NCBI GenBank assembly: GCA_002189035.1
Contig: NEEC01000009.1
Coordinates: forward strand, 3,038,001-3,102,000
Origin: Utricularia gibba
Taxonomy: Eukaryota; Streptophyta; Magnoliopsida; Lamiales; Lentibulariaceae
Direction: 5' to 3'
DNA length: 64,000 bases
The notes beneath the pieces are model-generated. The model had not been told where the DNA came from. It made no database searches and saw nothing but the letters and a program-made list of their open reading frames with translations. Both the position numbers and the translations under genes were made by a program. Position 1 is the stretch's first letter; each line of letters begins with the position of its first letter. Below, one piece after another: positions 23,244-35,413 of this stretch.

Positions 23244-24093
23244 GTCCAAGAAGAAGACGCAGAAGGCCTCCCAGCGGAAAAGGGTCGCCGTGTGAAGAGG
23301 ACTTCCCGTGTCCTTTAACGAAAAGCACAAGGAATCGCAGGCGCAATAATTCCATGCCAGCAATCAATCATCAACCCCTGCGCTTTTCCTCGTCTTCGCC
23401 ATTCCCAGTGAAGTGCCGTGCAATCAATTTTCTATGTTTTTTTGGTAATAACTTTTATTTTATACGACATTACATATAGTATTAATTTACACCATAACTA
23501 TTGATTTGAATTTTTTTAAAGTATCATTTATTAGGTGTTTAATAAAAAATTGACAGGATATCTAATGTATTTATATATCAATATTTATGAAATATATGAT
23601 TAAAATGTATTATTTTTTATATAAAATGATATTTTGTATCCTATCAAACTCATACATCATTATCATCACATTTTTTATTTTATCAGAGTTATTACCAATT
23701 ATACTAGAAATTTAATTTAAGAATATAATATATAAATTATATTTCACGAACACAAAATTTTTTCATGTATTCCTCAAATGTTTTTTTAATGATGAATTTG
23801 GAGTTTATATTTTTAAAAAAGACAAGAAAAATATTGGGGGCCCACTTCATGGCCCACGGAGGCGCATCAGAACAGAAATCTGGGAAATCTCATTATCATT
23901 TAATTGGTTTAAGGGAAAAACTGACCGAACGGGTAATCAGTGGCTTAGGCGCGATGCCGGATCTGTAAATTCCCCATCACCACCCAACATCAACTCCAAC
24001 AAGGAATTGGTGGGAAGGCAATCCCCATCTGAAAGGTCCCATATTTGGCTTCAGTAGCCACGCGCAGGAACTGGGTTGCTAACCAATTCATCA
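23244..24093. other. Divergent intergenic region
   Basis: Lies between the starts of the minus-strand PUB gene and the plus-strand DUF760 gene, so it holds both promoters. The middle (23430-23830) is very AT-rich. No coding signal. Confidence 0.5.
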
Positions 24094-25966
24094 ATGGCGG
24101 CTGCAGCTTCCGTTTCAGCAGCGACCAGAGCCATCCTCACCTCACGCTCCACCTGCTTTTCTCTTAAACCTCCCTTACTGCCACCGGTTTCCCACCGTAT
24201 CCCTTTGGTTGCCGGAGCCCATGCCGCCCAGAAGAAGCGGTCCGCGGTTGCGTGCTTGGTTTCCGGTGTTGATGGGGGAGGGGTGTCCGATGAGTTTGTG
24301 TCCACTACAAGATCTGGGTTTGGAAGAGAATTCTCGGTTATAGCAAGTATGCTCAAGAGAATTGAGCCATTGGATAATTCGATATTTTCTAAGGCTGTTT
24401 CGGATTCGGCTAAAGATTCCATGAAGCAGACGATTTCAACGATGCTTGGGCTTTTGCCCTCTGATCGCTTCTCTGTGAGCATTAGGGTTTCGAGGCAGCC
24501 CCTTGACAATCTCATTGTATCATCTATCGTTACCGGGTAACTCATAGGAATCTATCCACTTGAAAAATGATTGAAGAGTTTCACTGTTACTATGCATTTT
24601 GAGTTTAGAAATTGGTCTTCTGCATACACATTGTTCGACTTGTTGATACAATCGTTGTGCAGCAGAATTTTTATTAAGTCCCTTTGATATTGTGGCTCGT
24701 TTTTCTTTTCAGATACACACTTTGGAATGCAGAGTACCGGATATCCTTGATACGGAACTTCGATGTTCCATTTGATTGTTCAGAACAGCCAAACCCTGTG
24801 GGGGACATGGGAGCCTTGAAGAAGTTGGATGATAGTTTCGAGAAAGGAGGTGAAGCAGAGACTGGTGGTGTTGAAGACTCCATGGACAACTTGGAGGCAA
24901 ATATTCGAACTTTCGGACAGTTGTCTCCAGAAGCATCACATTATATTCAGCAATTAGAATCAGAACTTGCTGCAATGAAGAAGGTGAGAAATTTTTGGGT
25001 TTGGCCACATGTATTACTTTGTGTCAGTTGTTTTGATATGAGAATTTTTCTTTATCTTGTGAGCTGTCGAGGTCTTTTGTTTGCTCTTTAGTCAGTCGTG
25101 TTGATATATCATAAGCAACTAGTAGATCGGTCGTCATGATGCATCACTTAATCCAACCTCACGTGTAAGACCTATTGACCTTCACCCTTCACTTGAACCT
25201 TCTTAGGAGATTGATTCCCAGAAAGAGGAAAACCTACGAATGGAGCAGTTGCAGCTTAGTGATAACAATCTGCTGGAGTTCTTAAGGTCCTTGCAGTCCG
25301 AAACGGTATAATTCTTTCAGTTGAACTTCCTCTAATTCTGATCAAAGCTCAGGTCTTGGTTTCTGGTATCACTCATCCATGAGGTTCATCTTTTAGGTAA
25401 TTGAATTGGCTAGGCCTTCATCGCCCGAGGTCGAGGAGATAATCCGTGAACTTTCACAAAGCACACTAAACAGATGTTTCTGTGATGAGGAGAACAACAA
25501 CTCCAGAGACATGGCTGACGAACCTTCTGATTCCATCTGCACCTCACGGGATTATTTGGCCAAGCTATTGTTCTGGTTAGTATCCAAGAGCCTCTTTTTC
25601 AATCTTAGGTAGCTGTCAAACTTAAGTTTGACTAAGTTATATATGACGTCCGGAAAACTCATGTTTATGAAAAGTAAGAAGTCTTGCATAAAAGTATTAT
25701 CAGCAGCAGGTTGTATAAAAGTCCAAAAGAGGTGGCCTTTTCAATTTTGATGAAAGTAAAAGTACACTGTAGCATGGAGACCCTTTACCTTTTCTAAACC
25801 CAAAATTAGACATTGTTATTTCTGTTTTAGGCTTTGGCAAAAGCCATATGAATCTGATGCACTTTGTTTTCTGCTTCTGTGTGGTGGTAGGTGCATGTTA
25901 CTCGGGCATCACCTGAGAGCGCTTGAGAACAGATTACAGCTGAGTTGCGTCGTTGGTTTGCTATGA
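24094..25966 (+). CDS. DUF760 family protein, probably plastid-targeted
   Basis: Five exons (24094-24536, 24713-24983, 25207-25305, 25397-25575, 25891-25966) give about 355 residues. The N terminus is rich in A, S, T and R without acids for ~55 residues, like a chloroplast transit peptide. The body contains the pattern of plant DUF760 proteins: SVIASMLKRIEPLD, KQTISTMLGLLPSDRF, NLIVSSIVTGYTLWNAEYRI, the coiled LSPEASHYIQQLESELAAM, and SRDYLAKLLFWCMLLGHHLR near the end. Members (At1g32160, At3g17800 type) are plastid proteins of unknown function. The start is the second of two close candidates; an earlier in-frame codon at 24076 is not an ATG. Confidence 0.88.
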
Positions 25967-26422
25967 ATTTGAAATTTTTACATATTCCAGGCTTCCTGTA
26001 AATGTTGGATTGCAAATAGCAGCAACAGCAATTGGATTAGTGTTACATAAAGCCAGATCATTCATTCAACCGTCACTCTACTCGATAAAAATGAGCATGA
26101 ACATTAGATGTGGTGGATGCCATTCTAAACAGTTCATGATCTGGGTGTTTTTCAGTTGCCTTGTTAAGGGCATATGCTTCATCAATAAACACATTTGCCA
26201 ACTTTTCTGTGTATATTCACGTAACAACATAAAGAAAGTGCACTCGCAGAAGCATCAGCTGATTTGATGTTTTAAAAATCTAGGCTTTCTTTCTGAAACA
26301 CCGCTTTTCTGAGCATTTTTAGCACAGGTTGTAGAAGCAGATTAGAGAAGCTCAAAAATCAAACATAAAACCGAATCTAAGCCCATTTGTCTTATGCAGG
26401 CAAGAAGACTAACGACTGCAGA

Positions 26423-26899
26423 TCAGAGTTGTACGTGATTGATTGCACGGGTGTTGGAAGCATCAGAGACTAACTGCTGCCTAAACATGGCAATGAATGC
26501 TTCAGCTCGTCGGTGCAATTCCTCCTTGGAAAGCTGATCATCCTCTTTTTCTCCTGCATTTTTCTCCTCATCGTCTTTTCTGCCCTTAACTTCCTCTTCT
26601 GTACTCTCCGCCCGTGCCATGTTGACTGAAATTTCTGCCGAAGCATCAGCGAAAACCATTTTCCTCTTCGCCCTCTTCCTCGGAGCCAGAGATGCAGGAG
26701 GAGTTTGGCAAGACGGGACTTGGGATTTAGAAGTGAATAGAATAGCTAATAACAAGAGGTTGAGAGCGAGGAAAACCCAGAAACGCCAATGCACAAACAC
26801 GGACACCGCCACTGCTCTCCCAAGACAAGCAGCCATGAATGTAGCTGTGCCTGCCGCGAACCTGATAGCCTCAAACTTACTACTACCGTCTCTAGCCAT
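26423..26899 (-). CDS. Small membrane protein with DUF761-type C terminus
   Basis: A single exon of 158 residues from the ATG at 26899. Residues ~10-55 hold one or two hydrophobic segments (AVSVFVHWRFWVFLALNLLL). A charged Glu/Lys-rich middle and the C-terminal motif ELHRRAEAFIAMFRQQLVSD follow. That last motif is characteristic of plant DUF761 (often with DUF4408) proteins, whose function is unknown. An upstream in-frame extension to 27031 is less likely since it has no family features. Confidence 0.78.
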   Translation of the reverse strand: MARDGSSKFEAIRFAAGTATFMAACLGRAVAVSVFVHWRFWVFLALNLLLLAILFTSKSQVPSCQTPPASLAPRKRAKRKMVFADASAEISVNMARAESTEEEVKGRKDDEEKNAGEKEDDQLSKEELHRRAEAFIAMFRQQLVSDASNTRAINHVQL

Positions 26900-27691
26900 T
26901 TCTTGTTTTTCTTTTCGTGGTGCAGTAAATCTAACATGGTGTGCTTTTTTATAGCTGGAGGAAGTTTGATCGGACAAGAGAAGATGAAAGACAAGAGGCA
27001 AGGAGACAGTTTGGGTTGGGGCTTGTAGCAACAGTGGACAGCCTTATCATTGCTTCCATCTGAATGCCTCTGCCGTGTCCTTACGCGTGCGCGTATCCGA
27101 ATTGGGCACGACACTCGCAAGTTAAACATTTGTGCTTGCAACTTACTGGGCAGGCGATGAGTGAAAAAAACAATGCTTTACAGTAGTGGACTGTGGAGGA
27201 GTAATGTTGATCAGCAAGGAGACACCAAAGAAAAGTAATGGCGATAAAAAAAGGGGGATGGACAGTAGAGACAGAAAGGGCGGAGAGGGGATTGGTGAAG
27301 CGTGATGCTTTTTGGCCGGAGCCTGAAATGAGTGTCAATGGCTCAGGCGCTGGAGACAGTTTCAGACCAGGTTTATCTTCTTCCCCGGCACACTGACCAT
27401 GGGAATGAATTTGAATTATATAAATTATGGGGGTGAGTGGGAACATTAACAACAATACGTGGGCAAAAAAAGAAACAATGTATTCTCATTTCGCAGGAGT
27501 GGGGTCAGAAATGAAATAAACGAAGAAAGGAAGGGGCCCAAATAGAGGCGAATAATTAATTTATAGAGAGTATAAGGACTAAATAGGAAAAATAACAAGG
27601 AACAAAAAGTTGAGGCCTGGTCACATTACATACACTAATCCTGCCGCCTGCAACTGCATTTTCTGCTACCTGCCCTGGTCCAACCAAAGCC
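26900..27691. other. Divergent intergenic region
   Basis: Separates the DUF761 gene (-) from the BIR-like gene (+). Contains both promoters. Open frames on either strand here show no domain. Confidence 0.5.
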
Positions 27692-29545
27692 ATGACGAGG
27701 AGGAGGCTCAAGATTCCTATTCATCATCACCATCTTGTTCATCTTCGCTCCATGGGCTTCTCTGCACTCTTTCTTGCTCTGCTCTTCTATGCCACCGTCG
27801 CCGCCGAGGATGATGTCAGTTGCTTGCAGCAAGTGAGGACTTCGTTGACTGATCCGCGGGGGTCTCTGAGTAGATGGGACTTCGTCAATTCAACCGTCGG
27901 ATTCATATGCCGGTTCTCCGGCGTCACTTGTTGGAACGATTTCGAGAATCGAGTCCTAGGGCTTAACCTTCGGAATTTCGGCCTTCGTGGGACCATTCCT
28001 GATTCTCTTCAGCTGTGCCACACTATGCAGACCTTGAATCTCGCCGGTAACTCTCTCACTGGTTCCATTCCTTCTCAGATCTGCACATGGCTGCCCTATT
28101 TGGTCGACCTTGATCTGTCGCAGAATAGTTTGACCGGTCAAATACCGGAAGATCTAGCTAACTGCTCCTATCTGAATACCTTGATCTTGGATGGCAATAG
28201 GCTTTCTGGGAGTATTCCCTACCAGTTATCCAATTTAGGGAGGTTGAGAACTTTGTCTGTGGCTAATAATGATTTAACGGGAAGGGTTCCTACCTTCAGC
28301 CGTGGCGTGCAGCTTAATTTTGATGGTAATCATGGGCTTTGTGGGGGGTCCTTGGGGAGATGTGGTGGATTGAGTAGGAGGAGTTTGATTATTATAGTAG
28401 CAGCAGGTGCTTTTTGTGCTGCTGCTTCGTTATCTCTTGGGTTTGTTTTGTGGTGGTTCTACCACAGTGGGATGGGGAAAAGGACCAAGAGAGGCTACGG
28501 GATTGGTAAAAAGGACGATGGGAGTGGATGGGTTGAGGTTCTAAAGGCAAACAGGCTTACACAGGTTGTATTGTTTCAGAAGCCACTCGTGAAGGTTAAA
28601 GTGGCTGATTTGTTGGCTGCAACAAATAGCTTTGGCCCGAAGAGTGTTGTTTCTTCCAATAATTTGGGGGTAACCTACAAGGCTGAGCTTCCTGATGGAT
28701 CTGCGTTGGCAGTTAAGCGGCTGGATGGTTGTAAAATGGGGGAGAGGCTGTTTAAGATGGAGATGAATCGATTGGGACAACTGAGACATCCAAATTTGGT
28801 GCCACTACTGGGGTTTTGCTTGGTGGAAGGTGAGAAGCTTTTGGTGTATAAATACCTATCTAATGGCACTCTTTATTCCATGATGAGGAACAATGCCCCA
28901 CTTTTGGATTGGCGAACAAGGTTTAGAATTGCAGTGGGAGCTGCGAGAGGACTCGCATGGCTTCACCATGGTTGTCATCCTCACATTCTGCATCAGAACA
29001 TTTGCTCCGATGTGATTCTCCTAGATGAAGATATGGACGCTAGAGTGATGGACTTTGGTTTAGCCAGACTCATGACTGCAACGGAATCAAATGAGAGCAA
29101 CTTGGTAAATGGGAATTATGGTGAAGTTGGTTACACAGCTCCCGAGTATGCAAGCACCATGGTTGCTTCTGCCAAAGGAGATTCTTATGGTTTTGGAGTG
29201 GTGCTCCTTGAGTTGGCAACTGGTCTAAAGCCTCTTGATGTCACTGCCGCTGATGAGACATTCAAGGGCACCCTAGTAGAATGGGTGACCCAACTGGCTG
29301 CTTCTAGTAGAATCAAAGATGCTATCGACGGGCATCTACGAGGAAAGGGCCATGATGATGAGATCCTCACTATGCTGCGAATTGCTTGTAATTGTGTGGT
29401 TCCACAGCCAAAGGACCGATGGTCGATGTATCAAGTGTACGAGGCCTTGAAGGCCATGGACAGCAAGCATGGCTCGGAAGAGCACTACGATGAGTTCCCC
29501 CTCTTGTTTGGCAAGCAAGAGGCGCAAGATCCCCTTCGAGCTTGA
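27692..29545 (+). CDS. BIR-like LRR receptor pseudokinase
   Basis: A single exon of 617 residues from the ATG at 27692; the ATG at 27752 gives a cleaner signal peptide (MGFSALFLALLFYATVAAED) and may be the true start. Then an LRR N-terminal cap (DPRGSLSRWDF), about five LRRs (LNLAGNSLTGSIPSQIC, LDLSQNSLTGQIPEDL), one transmembrane helix (~residues 230-255) and a kinase-like domain. The VAIK lysine is present (LAVKRL) and DFG is kept (MDFGLA), but the HRD motif reads HQN and the glycine loop is degenerate (SSNNLGVTYKA), as in BIR2/BIR3. These proteins sit in the plasma membrane and keep BAK1/SERK co-receptors from immune or brassinosteroid receptors. Which BIR it matches is not resolved. Confidence 0.9.
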   Translation: MTRRRLKIPIHHHHLVHLRSMGFSALFLALLFYATVAAEDDVSCLQQVRTSLTDPRGSLSRWDFVNSTVGFICRFSGVTCWNDFENRVLGLNLRNFGLRGTIPDSLQLCHTMQTLNLAGNSLTGSIPSQICTWLPYLVDLDLSQNSLTGQIPEDLANCSYLNTLILDGNRLSGSIPYQLSNLGRLRTLSVANNDLTGRVPTFSRGVQLNFDGNHGLCGGSLGRCGGLSRRSLIIIVAAGAFCAAASLSLGFVLWWFYHSGMGKRTKRGYGIGKKDDGSGWVEVLKANRLTQVVLFQKPLVKVKVADLLAATNSFGPKSVVSSNNLGVTYKAELPDGSALAVKRLDGCKMGERLFKMEMNRLGQLRHPNLVPLLGFCLVEGEKLLVYKYLSNGTLYSMMRNNAPLLDWRTRFRIAVGAARGLAWLHHGCHPHILHQNICSDVILLDEDMDARVMDFGLARLMTATESNESNLVNGNYGEVGYTAPEYASTMVASAKGDSYGFGVVLLELATGLKPLDVTAADETFKGTLVEWVTQLAASSRIKDAIDGHLRGKGHDDEILTMLRIACNCVVPQPKDRWSMYQVYEALKAMDSKHGSEEHYDEFPLLFGKQEAQDPLRA

Positions 29546-29939
29546 GGGGTTACAGATTCATGTTCTTTTTTTGCAGTAGATGATGATGGTGTGTTCAGTG
29601 GTGCAAGATCCACACAGTTTCCCGATTCCCTCATTCTCGCTGTATAAAAATTTCACTCTGCTGAGTGCTGTATTTGTTGGTGTTGGGGGTTGCATATTAC
29701 CTAAAGATTAGCTTCAAACCAGGATTGTATTGCTCGCCCGACGGTAAATTTATTAAAATTAGAAACGACAGTAATACAAAGAACTAGAGGGATGGCATGC
29801 ATTGTCATCCTCAGCTTCAGGGTCGCCATTTCGATCATCTGGAGCTTGAGAGTTCGGCCAAGTGATCCAAGCAACAGGCAGTCTGTTCGTTTGAGTACTA
29901 AAATATTTCTGCTCTGACATTTCTAAGTGGCACATTAGT
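29546..29939. other. Tail-to-tail spacer BIR / MYB
   Basis: The 3' ends of the BIR-like gene (+) and TDF1-like MYB gene (-) face each other over about 390 bases. No separate gene. Confidence 0.5.
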
Positions 29940-31056
29940 TCAGTAATCATAGTTTTCAGAGAGAATGGTGGGGATGTGAAGTTTCATTTCAATATCATGA
30001 GCCAAGATAGCCTCCACAAATGAGTCTGGAGTTGATGAAGAAGAAGCAGCGGCTGAATCAGCTGGCCATTTCTCCCGTAAGTTTCCCTGCCAGGAAACTG
30101 AGCTTTCCCTTTGCATCGAAAGAGACCTTAAGGTATCTAGAGATTTGCATACGGGCATTTGATCCCTGCTGTCTGAGTGCAAAACTGCTGTCCCTGAAGC
30201 GCATAAAGGGTTACATGAAGGCACCATCGGAACATGAGAGGGGTCACACAAGTCGGGTGGCATGCATTCGAACTGCATGATTCCATTCAAAGGCGAGAAT
30301 GCAACAGAAGAGGAGGCCTCATTGAAATCATGTGGATGTCGCAATTGAAACATGGTTTCTTCAACAGGAGTCAAGAGATCAGAGCAGCTGTATTGTTCAG
30401 GAATCACTGGTGGACTATTTTCATGCTTCCAAAAACCCTCATTTCCTGAGAACTTTGCATTCACAGCAGCAATCTTCCCGTATTCACTGAACAGCTGAGA
30501 GAATGGCTTGTGAGTCACAGGATCAATTCCCATTTTTTTTAGTTTCTTCTTCAGTTTAGTGTTCCAGTAGTTCTTCACATCGTTATCAGTTCTCCCTGGT
30601 AGCTGTTTAGCTATCAGGGACCACCTGATACATAGATAAAAATGGAAAATGTTGCAGTAGGAACCTTTTTAAACGTAGCCTATGGGAAGAAGAATATCAG
30701 CAATAACTTAACCTGCTCCCAATTGTTCTATGGAGTTCAATGATGCATTCCTCTTCCTCTGGGGTAAAACCATCATGTTTGAGATCCGGGCGCAAATAAT
30801 TTGTCCATCTGAGTCTACAGCTCTTCCCACATCTGTTCAGACCTATCAATACTCACAGGACAGATGGAATGATATCCGGTTTGCAGAAATGAACATTCTC
30901 TTGAATTGATCTTCGGATTATACCTGCTTTCTGTGGGACTAATGTCCAGTTCCCAACGCCATGGCTGGCTACATAAGCCAGAATCTTTGCATCTTCTTCT
31001 GGAGTCCAGGGACCTCGTTTGACATTCGATTTGTCACAGCATGGAGGCCTTCCCAT
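29940..31056 (-). CDS. TDF1: R2R3-MYB transcription factor TDF1 (MYB35)
   Basis: Three exons (30924-31056, 30713-30842, 29940-30624) give 315 residues. The N terminus [20 protein letters not shown] opens R2; R2 continues through [26 protein letters not shown] and R3 through [41 protein letters not shown]. The block [16 protein letters not shown] and the C terminus ([13 protein letters not shown]...NYDY) match the DEFECTIVE IN TAPETAL DEVELOPMENT AND FUNCTION 1 type. TDF1 acts in the anther tapetum downstream of DYT1. The intron positions are the two conserved in most R2R3-MYBs. Confidence 0.9.
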
Positions 31057-31509
31057 GGAAGGAGAATGTGCTACAAAATGAAGAATGGCGAACCGAAAAC
31101 TTGGTGGTATGGTTTGTTGCTGTTTTTTCTTCAGAAGTTCTAAAGGGAGAGAGACATTTAACAAGTGAGGCAGCATGAAATGCATGTACCATGGCTCCAC
31201 TTCAACAACAAATACCTAACTTCTTCAGTCCATGGATTAGTCTAATAGAATCAAGACGCATCCCATGGCATTGATGCATATAATTTCTGGAACACGAATA
31301 AAGCTCACTTGATGAAAGTATTTAGCTCAATGGATGCCGTTCCACACATTCAGGATGCTACAACAAGGATGATAAAACACACAAAGATAACTAACTACAT
31401 CAAGAAGTTTCAGTCTAGGGGCTCATGCATCAACCAAGTATAAATTACATGTCAGTCATTTGTATTCATAACATGGATGGCTTTGCTAATGATATTTCCG
31501 TTTCTAAGA
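31057..31509. other. TDF1 upstream region
   Basis: About 450 bases between the TDF1 start and the stop of the upstream, same-strand prolyl 4-hydroxylase gene. It must hold the TDF1 promoter. Nothing else recognised. Confidence 0.45.
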
Positions 31510-33204
31510 TCAGCAAACCTTGCAGCTCCTACGACAGTGACCCACCGAACCTTTTGAACCAACCATGTAAAGAGGGTTCTTCTCGCACTCGCCACTGAGG
31601 GCCCAGGCAACGCAGTTTGCGTTGTCATCATCACAACCAGTTGATTCAGGTACCACCTTGTCAAACGACCTCACATGAATCCACTTGGTTGCGGACCATT
31701 TCTCACCTTCGATAACAGGGCAACTCCCATGCAAGCTCAAGGGATCCGTAGTTGCATCTGGATGCAGACTGAAAAACAAGAGCGCATCTCCTCTATAAGG
31801 TTTCACTGAGAAAAAACAAACAGGCAGGTAAGTATAAAGCTTCATTCACTTGTTTCCTCACATTTCTCCATTTTCACGCATCAAAATCACCTGCATAGCC
31901 TTGTTTGGCACATTCTGACCTTTCTTCACCATTCTTCTGTTTAGCTCTCTCCTGAACGGTTCATAAATTAACGTTGCAGGCCAAGAAAAGAGTAGAAACT
32001 CATGAAAACCAAGAATCAGTTTCAGTACCTCTGAATTTGGGAAAACGGTTTCTCCACCCTTTGCAACATCTGACAAATACATAAGCACAGTAGCTATACG
32101 GTGTCCACCCAGCTTTTGATTAGCCTCATCATGGAAATAGTCAAAATGGGGTTCGTACTTTTGGCCATGCTCATAATGCAAAATTTGAATTGCCTCCCCA
32201 TTCTCTGTGTACCAACATTGCAGAAATAGTAGAATCAAAGCAATAAAATGTGTTACAAGGTCCTTCATTTTACTTTGCTTTACCTTTGGGGAGAAAAGTC
32301 CAGGCAGCTATTCTTGCCTCAATACGAGCGACCACATCATCCTTCAAACAGAGCAAACAAGGAGACACAGTTTGGTCTCTTAAACTAATAACGGCATGAA
32401 TGCATTCAACATAAAAAAAAAAAAAAAAAACGTTCTGAATACAGATACACGACCATTTAACAATGAACACGTCATTCACTGCCATTCACAACATCAAAAA
32501 GAGAAGCTAAGGGAGCATCATACCACATGGTGATGCAGATTAGATTTACCTGTTCCTTTGCAAGAAACATTCCAGAACTCGTTCTGACCTCACTTTCGAC
32601 ACTCTTTCCAGATTCATTATCAGCTACCATAGATTTTTCCAGTTTATCCTTCGCCTATAAACAAACGATGCACCAGAGTAGCAGCAAAAGCACTCTGATT
32701 AAGATTTGCTTCTGACCACTCCAAGGAAAAAAAAAATGGAAATGATATGGACAAAAAACAGGCATCATACAAGTGAACGTGCAACCAAATTAAGAAATAT
32801 ATCTGACCAGAAAAATCAGATGATCGCACTCTTCATGAGTCAAGAATCCCTTGTACAAAAAAGCCCTGAACAAATACAGTTAACAACTAAAACAGGAAGT
32901 CTAACAGAAGAAAGGGATAAAAACATCACATTCAACAAAAAGATTCAAATAGACAACCTGGGCTTCCAAGATATCTGTATGGCTCGGGTCGGATCAAATG
33001 CAGGAGACCAAGCCCCAGTCGTCAGTTTCAGTGCAGATTCCTCCCTGAAGAAACCCATCAAAGAAGGAAACTGAGATCAGCCACCGATCTACATTATGAA
33101 CCAAACGCACGATTCAATGAGAAACAGAAGAAAAATCCCCGGTACCCATAAGAGCATTGAACCAGAAAACAAAAAGAAATCAACAGGAGAAATCTTGCGT
33201 CCAT
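31510..33204 (-). CDS. Prolyl 4-hydroxylase with ShK domain, secretory
   Basis: Eight exons join in frame to 299 residues: 33146-33204, 32958-33044, 32808-32865, 32550-32654, 32284-32341, 32029-32204, 31891-31951 and 31510-31805. The first, only 59 bases, encodes a signal peptide (MDARFLLLISFCFLVQCSYG). The 2-oxoglutarate/Fe(II) core has the iron ligands HFD (in KYEPHFDYFHDE) and a distal H (SLHGSCPV), plus the lysine that binds 2-oxoglutarate (KWSATKWIHV). The C terminus is a ShK-like six-cysteine module ending HCRRSCKVC. Plant P4Hs of this type hydroxylate prolines of extensins and arabinogalactan proteins in the ER/Golgi. Choosing an ATG at 33060 instead would lose the signal peptide. Confidence 0.9.
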
Positions 33205-33905
33205 GGAGAGCGCAGCGCAACACGCAAAAATCTTTCCTTTTTCCACGTTTTAGCCAAAATCTTCAGTTTCCGTTCGCTGGGTATCAAAATCTTCGCCTCC
33301 GTTGAAATACTGCGTAGGTATCAGGACAGTCTTCCCCGCCCACTGGATCCTCCGCCCATTGGGTATTCAGTCAAGTGATACTTAATTCTACGCGTAATTA
33401 AGAACTGGGGTTTATCATTAATAATATTCCTAATACGCGTATTCTGGTAACTCTCTATTAATCTAACGTCAAAACAAAAGGTATTTCCCGTAATTAAGGG
33501 GTTTCCCAATTTAGGGCCCTAATTGCAAATTAAGCAGAGTTATGGAATGATAAGCAAATCAAGCACAATAAAAGCTAATAATGAAATGGAAAAAAAAAAT
33601 CATTGAAATTAAAATATTATTTAAATGTTTTTATTTAGAAAAAGAATAATAATAATGGTGAAATACAATTTTCCAAATATCTTATATATTAGCGTGCAAG
33701 ATCTCCACGTGTCATTTGATCATGAGGTGAAAGACAACAGGGTTCGGGTTTGATCGATCTTCTGCTATGGTGGATGCTTTTTCTGTAAACAGTTGACGAG
33801 AGATCGGAGATGCTCTCCCTGCTTCTACCGGAGGAGATTCATTCGTTTATTTTGAAATCGAACTACAGAGGAAGAAGCAAGACAAAAACAGAGGTACGGA
33901 CGCTC
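33205..33905. other. Spacer between AGC kinase and P4H genes
   Basis: Upstream region of the P4H gene and 3' region of the AGC kinase gene (both minus strand). AT-rich core at 33540-33700; no gene seen. Confidence 0.45.
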
Positions 33906-35413
33906 TCAGAAGAATTCCAGCTCCAGGTAGGAGGTGGACGATCTCATCGACTCCACGTTACCGGAAGGCGTCTTCCATGTCTCGTTTTCGGAGGCAAGAT
34001 CGTAGGGTGCGGGGATCACCGGCGGGGTAGAGGATCGTATGAGCGCCCAGTTCACGCCCTCGAAAAAAGGGTGCTTCTTGATCTCTGCTGCGCCTTTTCT
34101 GAATCCCATTCTCTTCTGCGGCTCCTTCACCAGCAGCCTCCCGATCAGGTCCTTTGCTGAGGAGCTCGTTTGCGCGCCGCTGGGGAAGGAAACCTTCTGC
34201 CCGACAACGTTGAACAGAGTCTCCCGGTCCCCTTTGCTCCCCTTGAAAGGCGTTTTCCCGTGGAGGAGCTCGTATATGAACACCCCAAATGTCCACCAGT
34301 CAACGGCGCTGCCATGCCCATCTCCTCTGATGATCTCTGGAGCCAAGTACTCGTGAGTTCCCACAAAGGAATTTGATCGTGCGCCTGTTGGCTCGGCGAC
34401 GAGAAGATACGGACTTGCGGGCGATGAACGTGCTGCTGATCCCCTGTTTTCTTTTCTCGTGTTGAAGAAACGGGGTTTGAAGCATGTGGGCTGGAAGCAC
34501 GACGGCTCTGCGCAGACGGGGAGTTGGCAAGACGGGCTGTCGCAAGGTTTCGAGGAAATGAGAGTTGGATTCACAGTGCATTTTAGCGATAGATCGAAAT
34601 CGGAGAGCATTATGTGGCCATCTTCTCTGATCAGAACGTTCTCTGGTTTCAAGTCTCTGTATATCACGCCCATCATGTGAAGATATTCAAGGCCAAGAAG
34701 CACTTCTGCAGCATAGAATCTGCAGCAGAGAAAATCCAGTAAACAGAATGAATGCCAAAAAGGAAGCAGACGACGGTGGCAATATCAAACCTGACTGCTT
34801 TCTCTGAAAACCGCTTCTCCGGCTGAAGTTGACGGAGCAAATGTAGATCGCCGCCGCAGCAGAACTCCATCAGGAAGCAAGAGAATTTATCAGTCTCGAA
34901 ATGGGAGTAGAGAGTTGGGAGAAAAGGGTGATCGAGTGAAGCCAGAATGTCTCTCTCTGTTTTCGCTCTCTCCACTTTCTTTCTGCTCACCAGCATCGAT
35001 CTGTCCATCACCTTCATCGCGAAAACACACCCCGTTCCTCTCAATTCAGCAAGATAAACACTACCAATATCACCAAAGCCCAGTTTCTTCACGAGCCGGA
35101 AATTGGAGAACCCCAGTTCACCCTCGCTAGCCACCACATGCTGAACACATTCCCACTTCAGATCGTTCCCTTGATGAGGCTTCGACGTGCAATAACCTCT
35201 AGAACTCGATTCTTTCCCCTCGAACGCACCGCAGACACTAACAGAACTCCGATTGCTGACATCATTCGCCTCCCCGCGCTTATCAACCACGTCCCCGTCG
35301 CTCAATTTACTGCAACTAGCAGCGGAGGTGCTGGTATTATCAGAACCAGAAAGCTTGCTGCTACAGAAATCAAGACTGGGACTTGAGCTTTCGGGAAAAA
35401 TGGCCTTCATCAT
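33906..35413 (-). CDS. AGCVIII-type Ser/Thr protein kinase
   Basis: Two exons (34791-35413 and 33906-34719) give about 478 residues from the MM pair at 35410-35413. The frame is open further upstream to 35629, but that part looks like leader. After a serine-rich N terminus comes the kinase domain: [22 protein letters not shown], then in exon 2 [16 protein letters not shown] in place of DFG ([10 protein letters not shown]), a ~60-residue cysteine-rich insertion, and [14 protein letters not shown] and the insertion before the activation loop define the plant AGCVIII family (D6PK, PID/WAG, PVPK, KIPK). The C terminus LELEFF resembles the PDK1-docking FxxF/PIF tail. Members act in auxin transport and polarity; the subgroup is uncertain. 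Confidence 0.88.

Noticed and set aside
33060-33074. ATG near 33060 as start of the prolyl 4-hydroxylase
   Set aside because: It would lose the secretory signal peptide, whereas the 59-base exon at 33146-33204 supplies one and joins in frame.
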